This document shows positions 24,847-33,164 of a stretch of DNA of 64,000 bases, in pieces. The stretch's first letter is position 1, and every line of letters begins with the position of its first letter. The position numbers and the translations under genes are program-made. The stretch is taken from positions 1 to 64,000 of the forward strand of contig NZ_JBMERR010000012.1 of the NCBI RefSeq assembly GCF_048820915.1, in the 5' to 3' direction. The notes under the pieces are model-generated. The model worked only from the letters and a program-made list of their open reading frames with translations, was not told the origin of the DNA and searched no databases. This stretch comes from Cribrihabitans_A pelagius. Lineage in GTDB: Bacteria; Pseudomonadota; Alphaproteobacteria; Rhodobacterales; Rhodobacteraceae.

Positions 24847-24890
24847 CGAATTTCACACGAAATTCGGGCCGGAAAACGCGCGTTTTCCGG
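24847..24890. repeat. Paired palindromic hairpins between fdhD and mobA
   Basis: Two perfect stems lie side by side: CGAATTTC/GAAATTCG with a 4-base loop (24847-24866), then a 22-bp uninterrupted palindrome with half-site CCGGAAAACGC (24869-24890). They fill most of the 69-bp gap inside the operon. No T tract follows, so attenuation, mRNA processing or a repeat element are alternatives to termination. Confidence 0.7.
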
Positions 24891-24906
24891 CGCCGGAGGA
24901 GATGGC

Positions 24907-25524
24907 ATGACGGAACGCAAGCCTTTGGGCGTGATCCTCGCAGGCGGGCAGGCGACCCGCATGGGCGGCGGTGACAAGGGGGCTCTGGTCGTGGGCGGCC
25001 GCAGCATGCTCGACCGGGTGATCGTCCGGCTCGGCCCGCAGGTGGAGCGGCTGGTTCTCAACGCAAATGGCGATGCGGCGCGATTTGCCGAATACGGGCT
25101 GCCGGTGGTGGCAGACAGCCTGCCGGACTACCCGGGGCCGCTTGCCGGCGTGCTGGCGGGCATGGAGTGGGCGGCCGCGCAGGGCGCCAGCCATATTGTC
25201 ACGGCCGCCGCCGATACGCCCTTTTTCCCGGAGGATCTGGTGGCGCGGCTGACCCGCGCCGCCGAGCGCGCCTCGACCCCGATTGCGCTGGCCGCGACTT
25301 ATGAGGGCGGGCGCGCCAATCGCCACCCGACCTTTGGCCTCTGGCCCGTGAACCTGCGGGCGGACCTGCGCGCGGCACTGGAGGGGGGCTTGCGCAAGGT
25401 GGTGCTCTGGACCGACAAGCACGGCGCGGCCACTGCGGCCTTTGAGGACGGCGCGTTTTTCAACGTGAACACGCCGGAGGACCTGACCGAGGCGGAGCGC
25501 CGCGTTGCCGAGGGGCAGGTATGA
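24907..25524 (+). CDS. mobA: Molybdenum cofactor guanylyltransferase MobA
   Basis: A 205-residue cytosolic nucleotidyltransferase that adds GMP to Mo-molybdopterin to form the MGD cofactor used by DMSO-reductase-family enzymes. The N-terminal signature LAGGQATRMGGGDKGALVVG (about 12-31) is the GTP-binding loop. VVADSLPDYPGPLAGVLAGM and AADTPFFPEDLV are further family motifs. It overlaps mobB by four bases and follows fdhD after the paired hairpins. Confidence 0.95.
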   Translation: MTERKPLGVILAGGQATRMGGGDKGALVVGGRSMLDRVIVRLGPQVERLVLNANGDAARFAEYGLPVVADSLPDYPGPLAGVLAGMEWAAAQGASHIVTAAADTPFFPEDLVARLTRAAERASTPIALAATYEGGRANRHPTFGLWPVNLRADLRAALEGGLRKVVLWTDKHGAATAAFEDGAFFNVNTPEDLTEAERRVAEGQV

Positions 25525-26024
25525 AGGTCTATGGCGTCACCGGCTGGAAGAACAACGGCAAGACCGGGTTGATGGAACGCCTGGTCGCGGAGATCACGGC
25601 GCGGGGCTTCACTGTCTCCACCGTGAAACACGCCCATCACGCGGTGGACGTGGACCAGCCCGGCACCGACAGCTTCCGCCACAGGCAGGCGGGCGCCTCG
25701 GAAGTGGTTCTGGCCTCGGGGCGGCGCATCGCCTTGATGCAGGAGCTGCGCGGCGCGGCCGAGCCAACGCTTGCGGAAATCCTCGCCCGGATGCAGCCGG
25801 CCGATCTGGTGCTGGCCGAGGGCTACAAGCGCGAGCCCCACCCCAAGATCGAGGCGCACAGGCAGGCGGCAGGCACCAAGCTGATCGCCAGGGGTGATGC
25901 CAGCATCCGCGCAGTGGCGAGCGATGCGCCGGGGGCGCTGGAGCCGGGCGCGGGGCAGGTCGTCTTCCATCTCGACGACACCAGGGCTATTGCCGATTTC
26001 ATTCTGCATGAGGTGGGGCTGTGA
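25521..26024 (+). CDS. mobB: Molybdopterin-guanine dinucleotide biosynthesis protein MobB
   Basis: A 167-residue P-loop GTPase that assists MobA. The Walker A region GVTGWKNNGKTGLMERL is at the N-terminus, followed by STVKHAHHAVDVDQPGTDSF and LVLAEGYKREPHPKIE. It overlaps both neighbours: ATGA with mobA, GTGA with the moeA fusion. Confidence 0.94.
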   Translation: MKVYGVTGWKNNGKTGLMERLVAEITARGFTVSTVKHAHHAVDVDQPGTDSFRHRQAGASEVVLASGRRIALMQELRGAAEPTLAEILARMQPADLVLAEGYKREPHPKIEAHRQAAGTKLIARGDASIRAVASDAPGALEPGAGQVVFHLDDTRAIADFILHEVGL

Positions 26025-28168
26025 GCGCTTTTCCGGCCCCTCTCTTTGACACTGTGCTGGTGGCCGACTGGACTGCCGGCAAGCGTCGGCCGAAGCGCGA
26101 AAGCCGGGACGCGATCTGGCTGGGCGCCGCGCGCAGCGGCATCGCGGAACCCCCGGTCTACTGCCGCAGCCGGCAGGAGGCGGAGGCCTGGCTCTCGGAC
26201 TTTCTCGCCCGCGAACGGGCCGCCGGGCGGCGGGTGCTTGCGGGGTTCGACTTCCCCTTTGCCTGCCCCCGGGGCTTTGCCCGAAGGATCACCGGCTCGG
26301 ACAGCCCGTTTGCGCTCTGGGCCTGGCTGGAGGCGCGTATTCAGGACAGCCCGGACGGCAGCAACAACCGCTTCGACGTGGCGTCGGAGTTGAACCGGGC
26401 CTTCCCCGGCGAAGGCCCCTTCTGGGGCAAGCCGGAGGAGGGGCGATGGCCCGATATCCCCTACCGCAAGTCCGGGATCACCTACGCAGAGGTAGGCGAA
26501 CGGCGGCAGGCGGATCTCGCGGCCCAGGCGGCGTCCTCCTGCTTCCAGCTGTTCTTCAACCCGACGGTGGGCAGCCAGATGCTCATGGGGCTGCCGGTCT
26601 TGCAGCGTCTGCGGCAGGAACATGGCGTGGCGGTCTGGCCATTCGAAGGCACGGGAGACGCTCCGGCGGTCTTTGCCGAGCTCTGGCCCGGGCTGATCGA
26701 GCCCGCGGTCAAGGCCGCCCTGGCGGAGGCGGGGCCGGAGGAGATCCGCGACCGGGTGCAAGTCAGTCTGCTGTCGCAGGCGCTGTCGCGGCTCACGCAG
26801 GAGGAGCTGGCGGAGATGCTGGGCGTATGCCCGCCGGAAGCCAAGGAGGAGGGGTGGATCTTGGGCACCGGTCACAAGGACAGGCTGAACGCGCTGGCGG
26901 GGGATGCAAGCCAGCCTTTGGCTCCGCCGCCGCTCGGCAACGATTGCTTTGCCTTGCCGGCCGGCGTGGACTGGACCCCGGTGGACGAGGCGCTCGCGCG
27001 GCTGAGGGAGCGGCTGCGCCCGGTGACCGGGCAGGAAAGCGTGCCGCTTGCCCAGGCGCTGGGCCGGGTGCTGGCCGCGGATGCTGTGGCGCGCCGCGCC
27101 AACCCGCCGCTGCCCAACACCGCAGTCGACGGCTATGGCTTCCGGGGGCCGCTGCCCGAGGGCCCGCATGTTCTGCCGCTGGTCGAGGGCCGGGCCGCCG
27201 CCGGGGTGCCGTCTGCGGGCGAGGTTCCGGCGGGCCATGCGATCCGGGTGCTGACCGGGGCGGCGCTGCCCGCGGGCGTGGACACTGTGGTGCTGGAAGA
27301 GGACGTGAACAGCAACGGGTGCCGGATAGCCCTCAACGGCCCGCTGAAGCGCGGCGCCAACACCCGCAAGGCGGGCGAGGACGTACGCGAAGGCACGGTG
27401 ATCCTGTCCCGCGGCCGGGTGGTGACGCCGGCCGATCTGGCGCTGGCCTCGGCTTGCGGGCTGGCGGCGCTCGACGTGCATCTGCCGCTGCGCGTGGGAG
27501 TGCTCTCCACCGGGGACGAACTGGTGGAGGCGGGCGCGACAGCGGCGCCGGGGCAGATCTATGACGCCAACAGGCCGATGCTGCTGGGGCTGATCCGGCA
27601 GCTGGGCTTCACCGCCATCGACCTCGGCCGGGCACCGGATAACCGGGCTGCGCTGCGGGAGAGGCTGGATGCCGCGGCGGGGCAGGCGGATGCGATCCTC
27701 ACCTCCGGCGGCGCCTCGGCGGGGGACGAGGACCATGTCTCGGCGCTCCTGCGCGAGGCGGGCGCGCTGCAGCACTGGCGCATCGCGCTGAAGCCGGGGC
27801 GGCCGCTGGCGCTGGGTATGTGGCAGGGCACGCCGGTCTTCGGGCTGCCGGGCAATCCGGTGGCGGCGCTGGTCTGCACGCTGATTTTCGCGCGCCCGGC
27901 GATGGGGCTGATGGCGGGAGCGGGCTGGCGCGAGCCGCAGGGCTTCGAGGTGCCGGCCGCGTTTGCAAAACGCAAGAAACCCGGGCGGCGCGAATATCTG
28001 CGCGCCCGCATCCGGCAGGGCCGGGCCGAGGTCTTTACTTCTGAAGGCTCAGGGAGGATCAGCGGGCTGAGCTGGGCCGAGGGGCTGGTCGAATTGGGCG
28101 ACGGCGCCGCGGAAATCCGCCAAGGCGACCCGGTGCGCTTTATCCCCTATGGCAGCTTCGCCATGTGA
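26021..28168 (+). CDS. moeA: Fusion: unknown RNase H-like domain + molybdopterin molybdotransferase MoeA
   Basis: 715 residues in two parts. The C-terminal part (about 315-715) is MoeA, which inserts molybdate into adenylated molybdopterin: PLPNTAVDGYGF near 363, STGDEL near 496, TSGGASAGDEDHV near 560, LPGNPVAA near 608. The N-terminal ~300 residues are not part of MoeA. They carry LVADWTAGKRRP, VLAGFDFPFACPRGFA and NNRFDVASELNRAFPGEGPF, resembling DUF429-like RNase H-fold proteins; function unknown. The GTG start overlaps the mobB stop, so the fusion is an authentic operon member. Confidence 0.88.
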   Translation: MSAFPAPLFDTVLVADWTAGKRRPKRESRDAIWLGAARSGIAEPPVYCRSRQEAEAWLSDFLARERAAGRRVLAGFDFPFACPRGFARRITGSDSPFALWAWLEARIQDSPDGSNNRFDVASELNRAFPGEGPFWGKPEEGRWPDIPYRKSGITYAEVGERRQADLAAQAASSCFQLFFNPTVGSQMLMGLPVLQRLRQEHGVAVWPFEGTGDAPAVFAELWPGLIEPAVKAALAEAGPEEIRDRVQVSLLSQALSRLTQEELAEMLGVCPPEAKEEGWILGTGHKDRLNALAGDASQPLAPPPLGNDCFALPAGVDWTPVDEALARLRERLRPVTGQESVPLAQALGRVLAADAVARRANPPLPNTAVDGYGFRGPLPEGPHVLPLVEGRAAAGVPSAGEVPAGHAIRVLTGAALPAGVDTVVLEEDVNSNGCRIALNGPLKRGANTRKAGEDVREGTVILSRGRVVTPADLALASACGLAALDVHLPLRVGVLSTGDELVEAGATAAPGQIYDANRPMLLGLIRQLGFTAIDLGRAPDNRAALRERLDAAAGQADAILTSGGASAGDEDHVSALLREAGALQHWRIALKPGRPLALGMWQGTPVFGLPGNPVAALVCTLIFARPAMGLMAGAGWREPQGFEVPAAFAKRKKPGRREYLRARIRQGRAEVFTSEGSGRISGLSWAEGLVELGDGAAEIRQGDPVRFIPYGSFAM

Positions 28169-28179
28169 GGGCTGGGCAA

Positions 28180-28265
28180 GGGAGCCGCTCCCGCCCGTTG
28201 CCCGCCCGTCATTTCATGACGGGCAGCCGCCCGTTGGGCCGGGCGCCGCGCTGACGCGCGGCGGG
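28180..28265 (+). repeat. Family B REP-like repeat, copy B4
   Basis: GGGAGCCGCTCCCGCC, a perfect central hairpin CCCGTCAT-TTC-ATGACGGG, then TTGGGCCGGGCGCCGCGCTG and ACGCGCGGCGG. It starts 12 bases after the moeA-fusion stop in a convergent gap. Confidence 0.82.
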
Positions 28266-28304
28266 CCATCGCAATCCAGCCCCGTGCCACTTCCTGATCA
28301 CTAC

Positions 28305-28360
28305 TTTCTGACCGGAAATACCCCCGCCGGAGGCAGCGCCCGCCAGGGCGCTCCCGCCCG
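28305..28360 (-). repeat. Family C repeat, copy C5 (diverged)
   Basis: On the minus strand: GGGAGCGCCC...GGGCGCTGCC, then CGGCGGGGGTATTTCCGG, resembling the GC hairpin plus GGAGTATTTTT arrangement of C2 and C4. It lies just beyond the stop of the minus-strand gene at 28368. Confidence 0.5.
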
Positions 28361-28367
28361 ATCTACG

Positions 28368-29513
28368 TCAGTCGAAGGTCCCCGCGACCCGGCCCAGGAG
28401 CATGAAGGCGCGCGCCGTGCGGGTGCCGCTGAGGGCGGAGATCTCGCTGTCGGTGGCACCAGCTTCGAACTCCGCGAACATCTGGTCGAAGCGGCGCAGG
28501 AAGTGGTGCGCGGCGTCGCGGAAGATCGGGTCCTGCTTCATCCGGGCCGCGGCCAGCGACAGCGAGGCGCGGTCGCGCACGCCGCCAAGCGCCGCTACCG
28601 CGCGGCCGCGCGCACCTTGCGCGAACTGGCGCCAGACCTCGGGGCGGGCCATGTCGGGGTGCAGGTCGTCCATATAGATGCCGTCCTGGCTGACCAGGGT
28701 GAGCACGTCCTGCGCGGCCTGGATCACCTGCGCCGCCTTGCGGTCCTTGAGAGCGGCGCGCAGGGCGGTGAAGCCCGCCTGGTCCTCGGCGGTTTCCGGG
28801 AAGTTCAGGGCGCGGATGAACTGCTCCGTCGGCAGAGGCGGGGCGGTGTCTGCGGCCTCGGTCCCCAGCGCCAGCGAGCCCTGGCCGGCCGCGGCCATCT
28901 CGGCGGCGCGTTCGGGGATCGGCGGGCGCGGCGGCATCCGGCGGCTGGTGTGGAAGGTGGCCAGCGCGGTTTCGGTCTTGCGCGCCGCTTCAGCCAGCGC
29001 ATCGAGTTTGCGGCTGACCGAGGGCTCGGCCACCGCGGCATGCTGCTGTGCCTGGGTGAGGTAGGTCTGGCGCAGCCCGTCGATGGCTGCCTGGAGCTGT
29101 TCGCTCTCCTCCCGCATCACCCGGGCCGAGCGGGCCGCCGAGGCCGCGACCCAAAGCATCGCCAGCGGCAGGATCACCGCCAGAAGCACCGTGATCTGAT
29201 CGGCCCATTGCACCAGCCCGCCGTCTTCGGCGGAGAAGTAGTAGAGCCCGCCCGCGAGCAGCAGCCAGAGCGCGCCGAGCACGATCGCGGCAAGTTCCGC
29301 CGCTCCGGGGCCGGAAGCGGCGCCGGCCGGCTCGAAGCCGCGCAGCGGCTGGCCCGCCGGGCTGCCCAGCCCGCCGTGTCCGGTGCCGGGGCCCTGGGCA
29401 CCGCGGAGGGCGCTGCTGGCGGCCTGGCCAGGCTGCGTCTCCGAGCCGGGACCCTGACCGTGCCCGGGGCCGGTGCCGTCTGGATATGCGCCTGCTGGAC
29501 TCTGGCCGGACAT
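28368..29513 (-). CDS. Membrane-anchored coiled-coil hypothetical protein
   Basis: A 381-residue protein of unrecognised family. The first ~70 residues are a low-complexity Gly/Pro/Ala/Gln region. Two transmembrane helices follow (about 72-90 and 107-125), then a helical, probably coiled-coil stretch (ARVMREESEQLQAAIDGLRQ onward, to about 190) and an Ala-rich C-terminal domain ending SGTRTARAFMLLGRVAGTFD. The soluble C-terminal domain is probably cytoplasmic. It lies 26 bases downstream of greA on the same strand and may be cotranscribed with it. Confidence 0.75.
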   Translation of the reverse strand: MSGQSPAGAYPDGTGPGHGQGPGSETQPGQAASSALRGAQGPGTGHGGLGSPAGQPLRGFEPAGAASGPGAAELAAIVLGALWLLLAGGLYYFSAEDGGLVQWADQITVLLAVILPLAMLWVAASAARSARVMREESEQLQAAIDGLRQTYLTQAQQHAAVAEPSVSRKLDALAEAARKTETALATFHTSRRMPPRPPIPERAAEMAAAGQGSLALGTEAADTAPPLPTEQFIRALNFPETAEDQAGFTALRAALKDRKAAQVIQAAQDVLTLVSQDGIYMDDLHPDMARPEVWRQFAQGARGRAVAALGGVRDRASLSLAAARMKQDPIFRDAAHHFLRRFDQMFAEFEAGATDSEISALSGTRTARAFMLLGRVAGTFD

Positions 29514-29539
29514 GGGCCGCTCCCGGTTGCTGCTAGGGG

Positions 29540-30010
29540 TCAGGAAAAGTCGATCTTCAGGATCTCGTAAGCGCGCTCGCCGCCGGGCGTGCGCACTTCC
29601 ACACTGTCGCCTTCTTCCTTGCCGATCAAGGCGCGCGCGATGGGGGATTTGATATTGAGCAGCCCGGCCTCGATATTGGCTTCATGCTCACCGACAATCT
29701 GCCAGGTCTTTTCTTCGTCGGTGTCCTCGTCCACCACGGTGACCTTGGCGCCGAACTTGATGGAGCCGGAGAGCTTCGCCGGGTTGATCACGTCGGCCAG
29801 CGACAGGATGCCTTCGAGCTCCTTGATGCGGCCTTCGATGAAGGACTGCTTTTCGCGCGCCGAGTGGTATTCGGCGTTTTCCGAAAGGTCGCCCAGCTCG
29901 CGCGCTTCGGCGATGGCCTGGATGATCGCCGGGCGTTCGACGGATTTCAGGTTTTTGAGTTCGCTCTCCAGGGCGCTGTGGCCCTTGGGGGTCATCGGGA
30001 TCTTGTCCAT
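29540..30010 (-). CDS. greA: Transcription elongation factor GreA
   Basis: A 156-residue factor that rescues backtracked RNA polymerase by stimulating transcript cleavage. The N-terminal coiled coil carries GDLSENAEYHSAREKQSFIE with the acidic tip residues. The C-terminal FKBP-like domain includes TWQIVGEHEANIEAGLLNIK and SPIARALIGKEEGD. Length is typical. A strong stem-loop lies 41 bases upstream at 30051-30090. Confidence 0.96.
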   Translation of the reverse strand: MDKIPMTPKGHSALESELKNLKSVERPAIIQAIAEARELGDLSENAEYHSAREKQSFIEGRIKELEGILSLADVINPAKLSGSIKFGAKVTVVDEDTDEEKTWQIVGEHEANIEAGLLNIKSPIARALIGKEEGDSVEVRTPGGERAYEILKIDFS

Positions 30011-30050
30011 AGGTGTGGTCCAGGTCTTTTGTCTGTGCGTTCTTCAGGAA

Positions 30051-30090
30051 AACCGGAGCCCCGCAGCAGGCAGCTGCGGGGCGTCCGGTT
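30051..30090 (-). terminator. Strong stem-loop upstream of greA, terminator-like
   Basis: Two-tier stem AACCGGA + CCCCGCAGC (loop of 5) + GCTGCGGGG + TCCGGTT, followed on the minus strand by TTCC after the closing GGTT. It could end transcription from the VOC gene upstream, or act as a leader hairpin for greA. Confidence 0.6.
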
Positions 30091-30259
30091 CAGTTGCAAA
30101 TACCTGACCCAATCCCGGGCCGGATTTCAAGTGGGGGGCGGGGGCCTGCGGCGGGCAAATCCGGCAAAGACGCGGGATTTCACGCCGGCAAAGCGCCCAT
30201 GCCCCGGAGAATGCGCGGAAAAATGCCGTGGTCCGGGTCGGGCCATCCACAAAAGAAGA

Positions 30260-30643
30260 TCATTCATCATATTGCACCGCCTCGTATTCGACGCCGTTGT
30301 CATCGAGGAAATAGAAGCGGCGGCCAGGTTCGTAGTCGGCGTGATTCACTGGCTCGAATCCTGCCTTCTTCACCGCCGCTTCGGTTGCGTCCAGGTCCGC
30401 GACCACCACGGCGAGGTGGTTGAGCGCGCCCTTGCGGGAGTAGCGCGGCGCGGCCTCGCCCGGCGCTTCGGCGGGGCGGAACAGGGCCAGGTAGCTGTCG
30501 GGGCCGCCCACATGCACGGTGTAGCCGCCGTTTATCGCCGGGCCCTCCCAGCGGATGTGCCAGCCGAAGACCTCTCCCATCCAGGCGGCTGTGGCTTGCG
30601 GGTCGGCAACGGTGATGTTGGCATGTTCCAGTTGTGCGCTCAT
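30260..30643 (-). CDS. VOC family protein (glyoxalase/bleomycin-resistance fold)
   Basis: A 127-residue vicinal-oxygen-chelate protein: LEHANITVADPQATAAWMGE at the N-terminus, GPDSYLALFRP in the middle, LNHLAVVVADLDATEAAVKK starting the second half, and YFLDDNGVEYEAVQY at the end. Both beta-alpha modules carry His/Glu residues compatible with a metal site. The substrate is unknown. AAGGAG precedes the ATG. It is divergent from soxR, and a SoxR-like promoter points at this gene, so redox-responsive expression is likely. Confidence 0.9.
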   Translation of the reverse strand: MSAQLEHANITVADPQATAAWMGEVFGWHIRWEGPAINGGYTVHVGGPDSYLALFRPAEAPGEAAPRYSRKGALNHLAVVVADLDATEAAVKKAGFEPVNHADYEPGRRFYFLDDNGVEYEAVQYDE

Positions 30644-30685
30644 CTGCGGCTCCTTTTCGATGTCTGATGCCTCTTGATACGACTC

Positions 30686-30716
30686 ACGCTAATTTCTAAA
30701 CCTAACTTGAGCTCAA
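30686..30716 (-). promoter_or_regulatory. SoxR-type promoter/operator driving the VOC gene
   Basis: On the minus strand, TTGAGC and TAGCGT are separated by 19 bp (TCAAGTTAGGTTTAGAAAT). The overlong 19-bp spacer is the MerR/SoxR hallmark. From memory, the spacer matches that of the E. coli soxS promoter at about 15 of 19 positions. The predicted transcript would start about 35 bases before the VOC ATG. Confidence 0.7.
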
Positions 30717-30743
30717 GCATTTTTTCAGAGGAGGGCGCAGAAG

Positions 30744-31223
30744 GTGGCGGCGCAGGCAGGGATCTCCATCGGCTATCTGGCTGAGCGCACCGGGCTCGCG
30801 GTATCGGCGATCCGCTATTACGAGGCGCAAGGCCTGGTGGAGCCCTGGCGCAACGCAGGCGGGCAGCGGCGGTTTCACCGCGCCGACATCCGGCGCCTCA
30901 GCTTCGTGATGATCGCGCAGCAGTTCGGCTTCTCGCTGCCGGAAATCCGCGGTCTGCTGAAAAGCCTGCCCGGCGGGCGCACGCCGACTCCGCAGGACTG
31001 GGCGGCGATCTCGGAAGGGTTCCGCGCGCATCTGGACCAGCGAATCGAGACGCTCACCAAGTTGCGCGACAATCTGGACGGCTGCATCGGCTGCGGCTGT
31101 CTGTCGCTGCCCAAATGCGCGCTCTACAACCCCGCCGATGCGGCAGCGCAGAAAGGCAAGGGCCCGCGCTATCTGCTGGGCGACCGGCCAGAGGCGGGCA
31201 ACGGGGCGGAAAACGATGCCTGA
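30744..31223 (+). CDS. soxR: Redox-sensitive MerR-family activator SoxR
   Basis: A 159-residue MerR-family regulator. The N-terminal winged helix is ISIGYLAERTGLAVSAIRYY, followed by the dimerisation helix. The [2Fe-2S] ligand set CIGCGCLSLPKC (CX2CXCX5C) at about 114-125 identifies SoxR. It senses redox-cycling compounds by cluster oxidation and activates promoters with 19-bp spacers. The GTG start at 30744 follows an AGAGGAGGG site. It is divergent from the VOC gene, its probable target. Confidence 0.95.
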   Translation: MAAQAGISIGYLAERTGLAVSAIRYYEAQGLVEPWRNAGGQRRFHRADIRRLSFVMIAQQFGFSLPEIRGLLKSLPGGRTPTPQDWAAISEGFRAHLDQRIETLTKLRDNLDGCIGCGCLSLPKCALYNPADAAAQKGKGPRYLLGDRPEAGNGAENDA

Positions 31224-31383
31224 ATGACGAAAACAGGCGTTCATTTTGCCGCAGAACCCTGTTCTACAGGGGCCTGACGCAGAGTTTGGATTGACCAGCA
31301 CGGCCGCCAAACGCTAAGCACCCGCGAAAGAAAATTACGCCCTTCCGGTGGGGCCGGTAGCGAAATAGCCAAGGAGCACCTCT

Positions 31384-33030
31384 ATGGCCGAGATTGAACG
31401 CGAAGCGATGGAATATGATGTGGTGATCGTGGGGGCCGGCCCCGCCGGTCTCTCGGCCGCCATCCGCCTCAAGCAGCTGGACGCCGATTTGCAGGTGGTC
31501 GTGCTGGAGAAGGGCTCGGAAGTGGGCGCGCATATCCTGTCGGGCGCGGTGCTGGACCCCTGCGGCCTCGATGCGCTGATCCCGGACTGGAAGGAAAAGG
31601 GCGCCCCGCTGAATGTGCCGGTGGAGGAAGACAACTTCTACATGCTGGGCGAGGCGGGCCAGGTCCGCATCCCCAACTTCCCGATGCCGCCCCTGATGAA
31701 CAACCACGGCAACTATATCGTCTCGATGGGCAACGTCTGCCGCTGGATGGCGGAGCAGGCCGAGGAACTGGGCGTGGAGATCTTCCCCGGCATGGCCTGC
31801 TCGGAGCTGGTCTATGGCGCCAACGGCGAGGTTAAGGGCGTGGTTGCGGGCGAGTTCGGCCGCAATCCCGATGGCACCCCCGGCCCGTCTTACGAGCCCG
31901 GCATGGAGCTGCACGGCAAATATGTGTTCCTGGGCGAAGGCGTGCGCGGCTCGCTGTCCAAGGAAGTGATCGCCAAATACGGCCTGTCGGACGGCAAGGA
32001 GCCGCAGAAATACGGCCTTGGCATGAAGGAGATCTGGGAGATCGACCCGGCCAAGCACAAGGCGGGCCGCGTCTCCCACACCATGGGCTGGCCGCTGGGC
32101 GGCAACGCGGGCGGCGGGTCGTTCATCTACCACCTGGACAACAACCAGGTCTATGTCGGCTTCGTGGTGCACCTGAACTACAAGAACCCGCATCTGTTCC
32201 CCTACATGGAGTTCCAGCGCTTCAAGCATCATCCGATGGTGGCGGAGCTTCTGAAAGGCGGCAAGCGCGTGGCTTACGGCGCGCGGGCGATCACCGAGGG
32301 CGGCTGGCAGTCGCTGCCCAAGCTGGTGGCGCCGGGTGTGGCGCTCCTGGGCTGTGCCGCGGGCATGGTCAACGTGCCGCGCATCAAGGGCAACCACAAC
32401 GCGATGCTGTCGGGCAAGGCCGCGGCGGAAGCCGCTTATGCCGCGATCAAGGCGGACCGCGCCGGCGACGAGTTGGCGGCCTACGAGGCGGACGTGCGCG
32501 AGGGCGCCATCGGCGAGGACCTGAAGAAGGTGCGCAACGTGAAGCCGATGTGGTCCAAGTGGGGGCTCACCGCGTCCTTGATGCTGGGCGGACTGGACAT
32601 GTGGACCAACACCTTCGGCTTCTCCCTGTTCGGCACCCTCGGCCACGGTAAGAATGACGCCGAGGCCACCGAAGAGGCCAGCAAGCACAAGGAAATCGAC
32701 TACCCCAAGCCCGACGGGGTTCTGTCGTTCGACCGGCTGACCAACGTCTCCTTCTCGATGACCAACCACGAAGAAAGCCAGCCCTGCCACCTGCGGCTCG
32801 GCAACCTCGACACGCCGGTGCGGGTCAACCTTCCGAAATACGCAGAACCCGCGCAGCGCTACTGCCCGGCAGGCGTCTACGAAGTGGTGGAAAAGGACGG
32901 TCAGCCGGAGTTCGTCATCAACTTCCAGAACTGCGTCCACTGCAAGACCTGCGATATCAAGGACCCCTCGCAGAACATCACCTGGACCACACCCCAGGGC
33001 GGCGACGGGCCGAATTACCCGAACATGTGA
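31384..33030 (+). CDS. Electron transfer flavoprotein-ubiquinone oxidoreductase
   Basis: A 548-residue membrane-associated FAD and [4Fe-4S] enzyme that passes electrons from ETF (reduced by acyl-CoA dehydrogenases) to ubiquinone. The FAD-binding VVIVGAGPAGLSAAIRL is at about 12-28. The C-terminal ferredoxin-like domain carries the cluster cysteines in RYCPAGVYEV and FQNCVHCKTCDIKDPSQNI. Length matches the family. AAGGAG sits upstream of the ATG. It links functionally to the acyl-CoA dehydrogenase at 18038. Confidence 0.96.
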   Translation: MAEIEREAMEYDVVIVGAGPAGLSAAIRLKQLDADLQVVVLEKGSEVGAHILSGAVLDPCGLDALIPDWKEKGAPLNVPVEEDNFYMLGEAGQVRIPNFPMPPLMNNHGNYIVSMGNVCRWMAEQAEELGVEIFPGMACSELVYGANGEVKGVVAGEFGRNPDGTPGPSYEPGMELHGKYVFLGEGVRGSLSKEVIAKYGLSDGKEPQKYGLGMKEIWEIDPAKHKAGRVSHTMGWPLGGNAGGGSFIYHLDNNQVYVGFVVHLNYKNPHLFPYMEFQRFKHHPMVAELLKGGKRVAYGARAITEGGWQSLPKLVAPGVALLGCAAGMVNVPRIKGNHNAMLSGKAAAEAAYAAIKADRAGDELAAYEADVREGAIGEDLKKVRNVKPMWSKWGLTASLMLGGLDMWTNTFGFSLFGTLGHGKNDAEATEEASKHKEIDYPKPDGVLSFDRLTNVSFSMTNHEESQPCHLRLGNLDTPVRVNLPKYAEPAQRYCPAGVYEVVEKDGQPEFVINFQNCVHCKTCDIKDPSQNITWTTPQGGDGPNYPNM

Positions 33031-33037
33031 TCCGGAC

Positions 33038-33059
33038 CCGCCGGAACCGGCGGTGTTTT
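33038..33059 (+). terminator. Terminator after the ETF-QO gene
   Basis: CCGCCGG-AA-CCGGCGG followed by TGTTTT, eight bases after the stop codon. The loop is very short and the T tract modest. Confidence 0.6.
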
Positions 33060-33164
33060 GCCGGAAAACAGGGGGCGGCCAGGCGGCCGCCCCATTGCGT
33101 GCAGGGGCCGCGCGCACTACGATTTCCCTTGAGCAGTGATATAACACGTAGAGGGAGGCCCCGC

